From Candidatus Omnitrophica bacterium UBA1443 (GTDB lineage Bacteria > Omnitrophota > Omnitrophia > Omnitrophales > Aquincolibacteriaceae), in assembly GCA_002329545.1 (NCBI GenBank), contig DCTJ01000104.1, positions 8,912 through 15,008 of the forward strand: a stretch of DNA of 6,097 bases, in the 5' to 3' direction. Below, one piece after another: positions 1 through 5,457 of this stretch. The number at the start of each line of letters is the position of its first letter. Position 1 is the stretch's first letter. The notes under the pieces are model-generated. The model ran no database searches and was not told the DNA's origin. It saw nothing but the letters and a program-made list of their open reading frames with translations. The position numbers were made by a program, and so were the translations under genes.

Positions 1-2
1 TG

Positions 3-80
3 GGCCCCAAAGGTTTTTCCATGGTCTACCGAAAGACGCCAAACTTGATTCTTGAGCCGCGGAAACTTGTAACGTCTTGA
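3..80 (+). CDS. Possible 3' end of an upstream gene (partial, unrecognised)
   Basis: One frame is open from the window edge for 25 codons and stops at TGA 78-80. Its predicted tail reads like an ordinary protein end (YRKTPNLILEPRKLV). The other two forward frames stop earlier, at 46-48 and 53-55. The stretch is too short to identify a family or exclude chance. If real, it puts an unrelated or purine gene about 175 bases before purL on the same strand. I see no clear terminator after it, so it could be co-transcribed with purL. Confidence 0.22.
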   Translation, partial: GPKGFSMVYRKTPNLILEPRKLVTS

Positions 81-142
81 AAAATATACAGGTTTCTGCG
101 ATTTTAAATTCCGGGGCAGGTTGTTGTTGCTATTTTGCTGGA

Positions 143-167
143 TTGACTGGTGATGCGAAATTATACT
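143..167 (+). promoter_or_regulatory. Weak candidate promoter in the purL leader
   Basis: TTGACT (143-148) and TATACT (162-167) are each close to sigma-70 boxes. They lie only 13 bases apart, well short of the usual 16-18, so they probably do not work as a pair. TATACT alone could be a -10 box with a poor -35. Downstream in the leader a 6-bp stem (183-188 with 199-204) could form. I see no purine riboswitch core in the 175-base leader. Confidence 0.2.
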
Positions 168-241
168 GTAGCCCCTGCGTTGGTTCCGGAATCGGCATCG
201 GAACGATCAATATTTCCCAAACACAACTCAACTCCCATCTT

Positions 242-247
242 AAGGAG
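242..247 (+). promoter_or_regulatory. Ribosome binding site of purL
   Basis: AAGGAG lies 8 bases before the ATG at 256, an ideal distance. Another ATG at 249-251 is out of frame with PurL and too close to the site, so 256 is the start. Confidence 0.85.
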
Positions 248-255
248 AATGAAGT

Positions 256-2580
256 ATGACCTCAAACACCGAAATCAAAGTCGACGCGAGTGTGGCGGAA
301 AAGCTGGGCCTCACCCGGGAAGAATACGCCATGATACAAAAACTGATCGGCCGCAACCCCAATTTTACGGAACTTGGACTTTTTTCCGCGATGTGGTCGG
401 AACACTGCAGTTATAAAAATTCCAAAAAACTTTTTCGCCTTTTTCCCACGAAGGGGAAGCAGGTGCTGGTCGGCGCCGGTGAGGAAAATACGGGCATCGT
501 GGACATTGGAGACGGAATGGGCGTTGCGTTCAAGATCGAGTCCCACAATCATCCTTCCGCCGTCGAGCCCTTTGAGGCATCGGCTACCGGGATTGGTGGG
601 TGTTTGCGCGATATTTTCACTATGGGCGCGAAACCGGTCGCGGTGTTAGGCGCTCTCCGCTTCGGCAGTCTCGAAAATGAACGGGTTAAATATCTGTTCA
701 GGGAGGTCATTCGCGGGCTCGCGCATTACGCCAACACGGCGGAGGTCAGCGCCGTGGGTGGGGAGACCTATTTTGACGAAAGCTATGAGGGGAATCCGCT
801 CGTGAACGCCTTTGTCGTCGGAATCGTGGAGCAAAAAAAGATTGTGCATGGGACCACTGCCGGCGCGAGCAAGGCGGTCTACTATATCGGCGGGGACACG
901 GGACGAGACGGCGTGGGCGGCGCGAGTTTCGCGTCGCAGGAGATCACGACAGAATCCTCATCGTCCTCGGGCGCGGTGGCGATCGGTAATCCCGAGCTTG
1001 GAAAACGCTTGCGGGAAGCTTGTCTTGAATTGATTGAAAAAGGGCTTGTGGCCGGAATGCAGGACATGGGCGCCGCGGGGCTTATCTGTTCGACCTGCGA
1101 AATGGCCTCACGGGGAAACACGGGGATCGAGTTCGACGTCGCGCTGGTTCCCCAACGTGAAGCGAAAATGACGCCGTACGAAATCCTTCTTTCCGAATCG
1201 CAGGAGCGGATGCTCGCGATCCTGACTGAGGGAAAAGAAGATGAAGCGATCGCGGTCCTGAAAAAATGGGGCATTGCGGTCGCCAAAATCGGGTCCGTCA
1301 CGACGGACGGCATGGTTCGCGTCAAAGAGAACGGGAAGGTCGTAGCCGAGGTGCCGGCCAAGGCGCTCACGGAAAACGCGCCGCTTTATGACCGCCCGGC
1401 GCAAGAGCCCGCCTATCTGAAAGAGGCCCAGAGCCTTGAAATTGAAAAAATCCAGGAACCCGAAAATTACAACGCCGTCCTGCTGTCGCTCCTTATTTCG
1501 CCGACCATCGCGAGCAAAGAAGCCGCGTACCGAAGCTTCACATTTCAGGACAAAGATGTTGTGCTCGTGGGTGCGGGATCGGATGCCGCCATAATATCGG
1601 TCAAGGGGACGCGGAAGGCTCTGGCCATCAGCGTGGACTGCAACGGCCGTTACTGTTTTCTAAATCCCTACCAGGGGAGCATGCTTGCCGTGGCCGAGGC
1701 GGCGCGAAATATCGTTTGTTCCGGCGGCCAGCCGCTCGCGATTACGGACGGCCTCAACTTTGGAAATCCCATGAAACCCGAAAATTACTGGCAGTTCCGG
1801 AAGTGTATCGAAGGGCTTGCCGCGGCCTGCAATGCCCTGGAGACGCCTGTGGTCAGCGGGAACGTGAGTTTTTACAATGAAAATCCAAAAGGCGCCGTGG
1901 ATCCGACGCCGATGGTCGGCATGGTCGGACTCATTGAGGACGCGGCGAAATGTGTCACGCAGGATTTTAAAAAGGACGGTGACGCGATCGTGCTTCTCGG
2001 AAATCCGGCGGGCAGTCTCGCGGGCAGTGAGTATCTTTACCAGATCCACAAACAAAAAAGGGGAAATCCCGGGATCGATATCGAGTTTGAGAAAAAAGTC
2101 CAGGCCGCGTGTCTTGAAGCCGTACGGGCTGGGCTGGTCCGAAGCGCGCACGATCTGTCGGACGGCGGACTTGCGGTCTGCGCGGCGGAATCCTGCATCA
2201 GTAACAAAAAGGGGATGCGCGGGGCCGAGCTCCAGGTCGATGCGTTTTCAGGAAAAGGCCGTCTCGACGAGATTTTATTTGGTGAAGCCCCATCGCGGAT
2301 CCTGTTGAGTGTGGATCCCAAAGACCTCGCGGGACTTGAGAAAATCGCGGCCAAACATTCCGTCCCGTGTTTCAGGATCGGAACAGTCGGCGGGGACCGT
2401 CTGATCATCAGAAACGGGGAAAGTGATGTGGTCGATCTTCCTGTCCGGGACCTGGGTTATGCGTGGCGTAATTCAATCCCCACAAAAGCAGGTCTTCCGC
2501 TTCTTGCCACCGAAGGGAGCGGAAACCCGGCGGAACTCTACGGCAAGATCCAGGATTGCATCAATACGCACGGGGGTTGA
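256..2580 (+). CDS. purL: Phosphoribosylformylglycinamidine synthase subunit PurL (small type)
   Basis: This is the synthetase subunit of FGAM synthase (EC 6.3.5.3), a cytoplasmic enzyme of de novo purine synthesis. It converts FGAR, ATP and glutamine-derived ammonia to FGAM. The 774 residues fit the small PurL type, which works with separate PurS and PurQ; there is no N-terminal PurS-like or C-terminal glutaminase domain. Visible family signatures are MWSEHCSYKNSK (46-57, with the conserved His50), ESHNHPS (95-101), GDTGRDGVGGA (213-223), QDMGAAG (269-275), DGLNFGNP (498-505), SGNVSFYNE (534-542) and AHDLSDGGLA (631-640). These span the tandem AIRS-type N- and C-terminal halves, and the frame is unbroken. 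The start is fixed by AAGGAG at 242-247. No other purine gene is in the window, and hairpins follow directly downstream, so it probably ends its transcript. Identification is secure; the organisation of its partners is not visible. Confidence 0.97.
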   Translation: MTSNTEIKVDASVAEKLGLTREEYAMIQKLIGRNPNFTELGLFSAMWSEHCSYKNSKKLFRLFPTKGKQVLVGAGEENTGIVDIGDGMGVAFKIESHNHPSAVEPFEASATGIGGCLRDIFTMGAKPVAVLGALRFGSLENERVKYLFREVIRGLAHYANTAEVSAVGGETYFDESYEGNPLVNAFVVGIVEQKKIVHGTTAGASKAVYYIGGDTGRDGVGGASFASQEITTESSSSSGAVAIGNPELGKRLREACLELIEKGLVAGMQDMGAAGLICSTCEMASRGNTGIEFDVALVPQREAKMTPYEILLSESQERMLAILTEGKEDEAIAVLKKWGIAVAKIGSVTTDGMVRVKENGKVVAEVPAKALTENAPLYDRPAQEPAYLKEAQSLEIEKIQEPENYNAVLLSLLISPTIASKEAAYRSFTFQDKDVVLVGAGSDAAIISVKGTRKALAISVDCNGRYCFLNPYQGSMLAVAEAARNIVCSGGQPLAITDGLNFGNPMKPENYWQFRKCIEGLAAACNALETPVVSGNVSFYNENPKGAVDPTPMVGMVGLIEDAAKCVTQDFKKDGDAIVLLGNPAGSLAGSEYLYQIHKQKRGNPGIDIEFEKKVQAACLEAVRAGLVRSAHDLSDGGLAVCAAESCISNKKGMRGAELQVDAFSGKGRLDEILFGEAPSRILLSVDPKDLAGLEKIAAKHSVPCFRIGTVGGDRLIIRNGESDVVDLPVRDLGYAWRNSIPTKAGLPLLATEGSGNPAELYGKIQDCINTHGG

Positions 2581-2586
2581 TCCTCT

Positions 2587-2607
2587 GGAAGGAGCAGGTC
2601 TCCTTCC
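2587..2607 (+). terminator. Hairpin just after the purL stop
   Basis: A perfect 8-bp stem (GGAAGGAG 2587-2594 with CTCCTTCC 2600-2607) and a 5-base loop sit 6 bases after the purL TGA. No T-tract follows, so it is more likely an mRNA 3'-end stabilising hairpin or part of a terminator pair with the next one than a complete intrinsic terminator. Confidence 0.4.
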
Positions 2608-2611
2608 GATA

Positions 2612-2632
2612 AATCCCGGGGACACGTTACTT
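2612..2632. repeat. GGGGACAC-type element, possible end of a small repeat
   Basis: The stretch contains GGGGACACGTTACTT (2618-2632). From memory, intergenic motifs built on GGGGACAC followed by a TACTT-like word recur in many environmental bacterial genomes near single-domain Y1 (REP-associated) transposases. The same GGGGACAC word starts the cluster at 6061 at the other end of the accessory block. Only one short copy is present, so the assignment is tentative. Confidence 0.3.
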
Positions 2633-2651
2633 GACCGACCTTCCGCTGTCG

Positions 2652-2679
2652 CGCTTTGCAAAGCGGGTCTCTTCTTTTT
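2652..2679 (+). terminator. Candidate intrinsic terminator of purL
   Basis: The palindrome CGCTTTGCAAAGCG (2652-2665) can fold into a short stem. The arms extend outward with mismatches (GTCG on the left, GGGTC on the right). A T-rich run ending in five T (2668-2679) follows. Position about 70 bases after the purL stop and the T-tract support termination of plus-strand transcription. Confidence 0.55.
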
Positions 2680-2700
2680 CTAAAGCAGGATATTATCCCT

Positions 2701-2749
2701 CCGCCCGTTATTAAGTGGGCGGGGAGTTCTCCCGACTCACTCGCCCCGC
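2701..2749. other. GC-rich stretch with competing stems
   Basis: CCGCCC (2701-2706) can pair with GGGCGG (2717-2722). GCGGGG (2719-2724) can instead pair with CCCCGC (2744-2749), and GGGA/TCCC (2722-2725 with 2730-2733) forms a small internal stem. The first two pairings exclude each other because they share 2719-2722. No open reading frame or RNA family is recognised. It may be leftover terminator or repeat sequence, or a structured non-coding piece. Confidence 0.3.
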
Positions 2750-2786
2750 GAGCTCATAAGTAATGTATCCCCATAACTCTCCTCCC

Positions 2787-2810
2787 AAAAGGTGCGCCCG
2801 CGCACCTTTT
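2787..2810. terminator. Strong bidirectional intrinsic terminator
   Basis: A perfect 10-bp stem is formed by AAAAGGTGCG (2787-2796) and CGCACCTTTT (2801-2810), with a 4-base loop CCCG. The A-run at the left and T-run at the right give a U-tract whichever strand is transcribed. It isolates the purL side from the Fic side. Confidence 0.75.
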
Positions 2811-3002
2811 GACCTGACATCACTTATCTTTCATCAATACAATTTTGCGGAAAATATCATTCTCAAGAGTCCGGACAAAACGGACGTGTTTGCGGCCTGT
2901 TTGACCGGGTGAAGATGGCGGGTTGCAGGGGGGATTTCGTCGGCCTGTTCTGAAAGGGCCCATTAAGCATGCCGGCAGGGTGAGGCCCTTCAAAATACCG
3001 TC
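2811..3002. other. Gene-free stretch before the first Fic gene
   Basis: No credible reading frame, tRNA or known RNA family is seen here. The notable item is an imperfect hairpin: AAGGGCC (2954-2960) pairs with GGCCCTT (2984-2990) around the small palindromes GCATGC and GCCGGC. It lies directly upstream of the promoter at 3003 and has no T-tract, so its role is unknown. Confidence 0.4.
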
Positions 3003-3031
3003 TTGAACATGAAGCGATTGCAGGTTATATT
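3003..3031 (+). promoter_or_regulatory. Promoter of the DUF4172-Fic gene
   Basis: TTGAAC (3003-3008) and TATATT (3026-3031) are separated by exactly 17 bases, matching sigma-70 boxes at 4/6 and 5/6 positions. Transcription would start near 3038, giving a short leader of about 28 bases before the ATG at 3066. The TTG of the -35 box is also the first possible start codon of the long open frame. A promoter here explains why translation should not start there. Confidence 0.6.
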
Positions 3032-3065
3032 TGTATCAAAATGTGAAGCGATTAATGAGGCGATT
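3009..3065 (+). repeat. Three ATGARGCGATT direct repeats, possible operator
   Basis: Near-identical 11-base words occur at 3009-3019 (ATGAAGCGATT), 3043-3053 (GTGAAGCGATT) and 3055-3065 (ATGAGGCGATT). The first lies in the promoter spacer, the second just after the predicted transcription start, and the third covers the ribosome binding site and abuts the ATG. This layout is typical of repressor sites. The repressor is unknown; the Fic protein itself, with its winged-helix tail, is one candidate (inference). Confidence 0.4.
3057..3060 (+). promoter_or_regulatory. Ribosome binding site that sets the Fic start
   Basis: GAGG lies 5 bases before ATG 3066. No comparable site precedes the in-frame TTG at 3003 or ATG at 3009. 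The protein from 3066 begins MRYIWQY, as DUF4172 Fic proteins typically do. Confidence 0.65.
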
Positions 3066-4178
3066 ATGAGGTATATCTGGCAGTATAGAGAATGGCCGAG
3101 GGTGGTTTGGAAGGCGGATGAATTACTTCGCCCGTTGGGTGAGGCGCGTCTTGAACAGGGAAAGCTTCTGTCCAGGGTAGCCGGTTTAGGTTTCAAACTT
3201 AAGGATGAGGCGCAGGCGGATATCCTGACCGAGGAAGCTCTCAAGACGGCGGCGATTGAAGGGGAGAAGCTGGACCCCGGACAAGTTCGTTCTTCGGTTG
3301 CGCGGCGCCTCGGGTTGCCTGCGGCAGGTCTGCCTCCCTCCAACCGGTCTATTGATGGTCTCGTCGAAGTGCTTCTGGATGCAACACAGAATTATTCGAA
3401 GCCGCTTACGGAAAATCGGGTGAAACGATGGCATGCGGCCCTATTTCCGGCGGGTCAATCGGGGCTGAGAAAAATCAGGGCCGGAAAATGGCGGGGAGCG
3501 GGAGACGAGATGCAGGTTGTCTCCGGGCCGATTGGCCGTGAAAAGATTCATTATGAAGCGCCCCCGGGCGAAAAACTGGATAAGGAAATGAAACAGTTTT
3601 TTGAATGGTGGAAATCAAGTTTGAGGTCTGAAGACGGTGTTTTGCGTTCGGGGATAGCGCATTTTTATTTTGTGACAATTCATCCTTTTGAGGACGGGAA
3701 CGGCCGTATTGCCCGCGCTTTGACGGATATGGCGCTTGCCCAGGACGAGGAGCTTCCGGTTCGTTATTACAGTCTTTCGTCACAAATCATGGAAGACCGG
3801 AATGATTATTACAACATTCTCGAAAAGACCCAGAAAACAAGGCCCGATATCACCGGATGGCTGGAATGGTATTTGAAATGCTATGTCCGGGCGGTTCGGA
3901 AATCCGAAAAACTCACCGCAAGGGTCATGGCAAAAACAGACTTTTGGCAAGCGCATCGGGAAACGGAAGTGAGCCAGCGGCAACGGAAAGTAATAAATCG
4001 TTTGCTTGATGCCGGTCAAGGTGAGTTTAAGGGCGGGTTGACAACGCGAAAATATGTGTCGATGACAAAGACCAGCCGCGCGACGCCTTTTAGGGAAATA
4101 TCCGATCTTCTTGAAAAGGGCCTCCTGAAACAGAACAAAGCCAGAGGACGCAGTGTCAGCTACGATCTTGATTGGTAA
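3066..4178 (+). CDS. Fic family protein with N-terminal DUF4172 domain
   Basis: Predicted cytoplasmic protein AMPylase (Fic/DOC fold) that would transfer AMP from ATP to a hydroxyl of a target protein; the target is unknown. The 370 residues from ATG 3066 show the family order. First comes a DUF4172 N-terminus (about 1-80, opening MRYIWQYREWP). It contains the inhibitory helix motif TAAIEG (61-66, pattern [S/T]xxxE[G/N], Glu65). The flap region follows (about 149-167, MQVVSGPIGREKIHYEAPP), then the catalytic motif HPFEDGNGRIAR starting at His206. A winged-helix-like C-terminal region covers about 303-368. All catalytic residues are present, so it should be active and auto-inhibited (class II, N-terminal inhibitory motif). 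The C-terminal DNA-binding-like domain suggests autoregulation or control of neighbours. The frame extends upstream to a TTG at 3003, but that TTG falls in the -35 box. It stands alone behind its own promoter. Length and composition look normal for the family. Confidence 0.93.
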   Translation: MRYIWQYREWPRVVWKADELLRPLGEARLEQGKLLSRVAGLGFKLKDEAQADILTEEALKTAAIEGEKLDPGQVRSSVARRLGLPAAGLPPSNRSIDGLVEVLLDATQNYSKPLTENRVKRWHAALFPAGQSGLRKIRAGKWRGAGDEMQVVSGPIGREKIHYEAPPGEKLDKEMKQFFEWWKSSLRSEDGVLRSGIAHFYFVTIHPFEDGNGRIARALTDMALAQDEELPVRYYSLSSQIMEDRNDYYNILEKTQKTRPDITGWLEWYLKCYVRAVRKSEKLTARVMAKTDFWQAHRETEVSQRQRKVINRLLDAGQGEFKGGLTTRKYVSMTKTSRATPFREISDLLEKGLLKQNKARGRSVSYDLDW

Positions 4179-4207
4179 TGTTCATCATCCTGACTTGAGT
4201 GGTGGGT

Positions 4208-4213
4208 TATAAT
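4208..4213 (+). promoter_or_regulatory. Consensus -10 box downstream of the first Fic gene
   Basis: A perfect TATAAT lies 30 bases after the Fic stop codon and could start the transcript of the second Fic gene and phosphoesterase. No good -35 box stands at 16-18 bases, and TTGAGT (4195-4200) is only 7 bases away, so it may be weak or need an activator. A 7-bp stem (4252-4258 with 4262-4268) follows in the leader. Confidence 0.33.
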
Positions 4214-4296
4214 TGCAGGGCTTTAGGGTTGAGTTTTGGAGAAACAGGAAGTTTGGGGAGCCTCCAAAGACCATCTTGTCAAAGAGATAAAAAGTT

Positions 4297-4647
4297 ATGG
4301 CAGATGATTTCAATAAGTATTTAAGCGTCCGGGACATCTCGAAAAAATGGGGTGTCACTGAAGAATGAATCCGTGCCCCGATTCAGGCGGGGAAGATCGA
4401 GGCATCCAAAATCGGCCGTTGACGCGTCAAGTTAAAAAAAATAACGCCCAAGAATATGGCGACTGCCGGGCGCGTCAGCGGTTTGGTGATACAAGTATTG
4501 CGTTACAGGAAACAGGAGAACGTCGACGATAAAATAATTAATATTCTCAAAAGAAAATTATCGGTCGAAAATAAAGAACAACTTGTGAGCGATATTCGTT
4601 ATGCCCCGGCCTGGATAGGCGAAATATTGAAACGGCTGAGTTTGTAG
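4297..4647 (+). pseudogene. Broken chimera: excisionase-like HTH joined to a DUF6088/AbiEi-like antitoxin tail
   Basis: From ATG 4297 one frame runs to TAG 4645-4647 (117 codons), interrupted by TGA at codons 24 (4366-4368) and 42 (4420-4422). Codons 1-45 look like a MerR/excisionase-type helix-turn-helix: YLSVRDISKKWGVTEE, stop, IRAPIQAGKIEASKIGR, stop, RVK. The stops fall where such proteins usually have Arg or Trp, so CGA to TGA or TGG to TGA changes would explain them. The second could also reflect a small deletion, since relatives often have an extra residue there. Codons 46-116 (ITPKNMATAGRVSGLVIQ and on to IRYAPAWIGEILKRL) resemble the C-terminal end of DUF6088/AbiEi-type antitoxins. 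The usual N-terminal winged helix of that family and any AbiEii nucleotidyltransferase partner are missing. The simplest reading is a deletion that fused two genes, followed by decay. A 63-residue peptide from ATG 4456 is still open but lacks a clear ribosome site. Family calls rest on memory of motifs. Confidence 0.6.
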
Positions 4648-4653
4648 CCGTTT
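4630..4653 (+). terminator. Hairpin across the stop codon of the antitoxin remnant
   Basis: A perfect 8-bp stem (AAACGGCT 4630-4637 with AGCCGTTT 4646-4653) has an 8-base loop and overlaps the TAG at 4645-4647. The tail TTTCTTGGTT is only partly T-rich. It may be the remnant gene's old terminator, or a weak attenuator ahead of the second Fic gene. Confidence 0.4.
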
Positions 4654-4657
4654 CTTG

Positions 4658-4682
4658 GTTCCCCGACCAGTGGGGACGGAGG
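4658..4682 (+). promoter_or_regulatory. Hairpin plus ribosome binding site of the second Fic gene
   Basis: CCCC (4661-4664) pairs with GGGG (4672-4675), extended by T4660-A4676. It ends immediately before GGAGG (4678-4682), which stands 4 bases from ATG 4687. The spacing is short but the site is a strong match. The stem could modulate access to it (inference). Confidence 0.5.
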
Positions 4683-4686
4683 ATCT

Positions 4687-5427
4687 ATGAAAGAGATTTT
4701 AGGCAAGGTTGACGAGGTTCAGGCGAAAATTAACGCATTACGACCCTTCAGCGGTGAAATGAATCGCCAGATCAGGGAATATTTCCGTATCGGACTCACT
4801 TATTCAAGTAACGCGCTTGAAGGGAACTCTCTGACCCTGTCGGAAACAAAAGTGGTTATCGAGGATGGACTCACCATCGCCGGAAAGCCGCTTCGAGATC
4901 ATTACGAGGCCACGGGCCACAGTGACGCATTCAGCCACATGGATGCGCTTGCTACCGGTACGACAATAACGGAAGAAGACATCAAGAAGTTGCACGCGCT
5001 CTTTTATCACCGTATCAGGGAAGACGACGCCGGGGTGTATCGGAAGGAGCAGGCCATTATTACGGGCTCTCAATATCCTTTGCCCGCGCCGGACGCGATT
5101 CCCGGAATGATGCGGGAATTGATCAAGAATTTGCCTCACCTGAAACAAGATAGTCATCCGGTTATCTATGCCGCCACGCTTCACAAGGAGTTTGTGTTTA
5201 TTCATCCATTCGTTGACGGTAATGGGCGGGTCGCCAGACTTTTGATGAATGTGGCGCTTGTGCAGGCAGGATACATCATTGCGATTATTCCGCCTCTCAA
5301 GCGATCTGAATACATCAGCGCTCTTGAAAAAGCGCATAAAAATGATACGGATTTTATTAAGCTAATAGCGTCATGCGTCTATGAGACACAGAATGATCTC
5401 CTGCGTATGGCTAATGGGAAGAGTTAG
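4687..5427 (+). CDS. Fic family protein (small, class II)
   Basis: Predicted cytoplasmic Fic-fold nucleotidyl (AMP) transferase of 246 residues; target unknown. Visible parts are an N-terminal helical region opening MKEILGKVDEVQAKINALRP and the inhibitory motif SNALEG (41-46, Glu45), which blocks the ATP site in this class. A flap-like stretch lies around 123-134 (AIITGSQYPLPA). The complete catalytic motif HPFVDGNGRVAR runs from 173 to 184, with catalytic His173, Asp177 and Arg181. It differs from the first Fic protein: it lacks DUF4172 and has no winged-helix tail, ending shortly after the Fic core. Some relatives are larger, with an N- or C-terminal helix-turn-helix. The decayed HTH just upstream may once have served that role (inference). 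It starts 39 bases after the pseudogene and 30 bases before the phosphoesterase, so it is likely co-transcribed with the latter. The start is set by GGAGG at 4678-4682. Confidence 0.93.
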   Translation: MKEILGKVDEVQAKINALRPFSGEMNRQIREYFRIGLTYSSNALEGNSLTLSETKVVIEDGLTIAGKPLRDHYEATGHSDAFSHMDALATGTTITEEDIKKLHALFYHRIREDDAGVYRKEQAIITGSQYPLPAPDAIPGMMRELIKNLPHLKQDSHPVIYAATLHKEFVFIHPFVDGNGRVARLLMNVALVQAGYIIAIIPPLKRSEYISALEKAHKNDTDFIKLIASCVYETQNDLLRMANGKS

Positions 5428-5436
5428 CGTAATTAA

Positions 5437-5443
5437 AGAGGAG
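5437..5443 (+). promoter_or_regulatory. Distant ribosome binding site of the phosphoesterase
   Basis: AGAGGAG lies 14 bases before ATG 5458, farther than usual. An in-frame TAA at 5446-5448 rules out an earlier start. A second, weaker AGGG (5452-5455) sits almost against the ATG. Translation may be modest or depend on reinitiation after the Fic stop 30 bases upstream. Confidence 0.5.
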
Positions 5444-5457
5444 AATAAGACAGGGCG

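Noticed and set aside
81..255. Purine riboswitch upstream of purL
   Set aside because: I could not find the conserved core or three-way junction of a purine or related riboswitch; only a 6-bp stem is visible.
77..259. 60-residue open frame from TTG 77 that overlaps the purL start by ATGA
   Set aside because: It has no ribosome binding site, a Cys/Gly-rich composition unlike a known family, and covers the leader of purL. The ATGA overlap is suggestive, but nothing else supports translation.
882..1370. 162-residue minus-strand frame inside purL
   Set aside because: It lies wholly within purL, whose motifs are intact in the plus frame, and its low-complexity Ser/Arg/Pro-rich product is typical of an antisense shadow.
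2701..2749. Integron attC-like site
   Set aside because: The stems are present but the conserved RYYYAAC and GTTRRRY core ends are not, and no integrase is nearby.
3003..3065. Longer N-terminus of the first Fic protein from TTG 3003 or ATG 3009
   Set aside because: There is no ribosome binding site, the region contains a well-spaced promoter, and the family normally begins at the MRYIWQY position (ATG 3066).
4366..4422. TGA read as an amino acid (recoding, or an alternative genetic code)
   Set aside because: TGA ends purL and the phosphoesterase at sensible points and TGG is used for Trp throughout. Two unrelated point changes in a decaying gene are simpler. No selenocysteine insertion element was noticed.
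4804..5337. 177-residue minus-strand frame opposite the second Fic gene
   Set aside because: It is antisense to a gene with a complete catalytic motif, and no recognised domain or ribosome site supports it.
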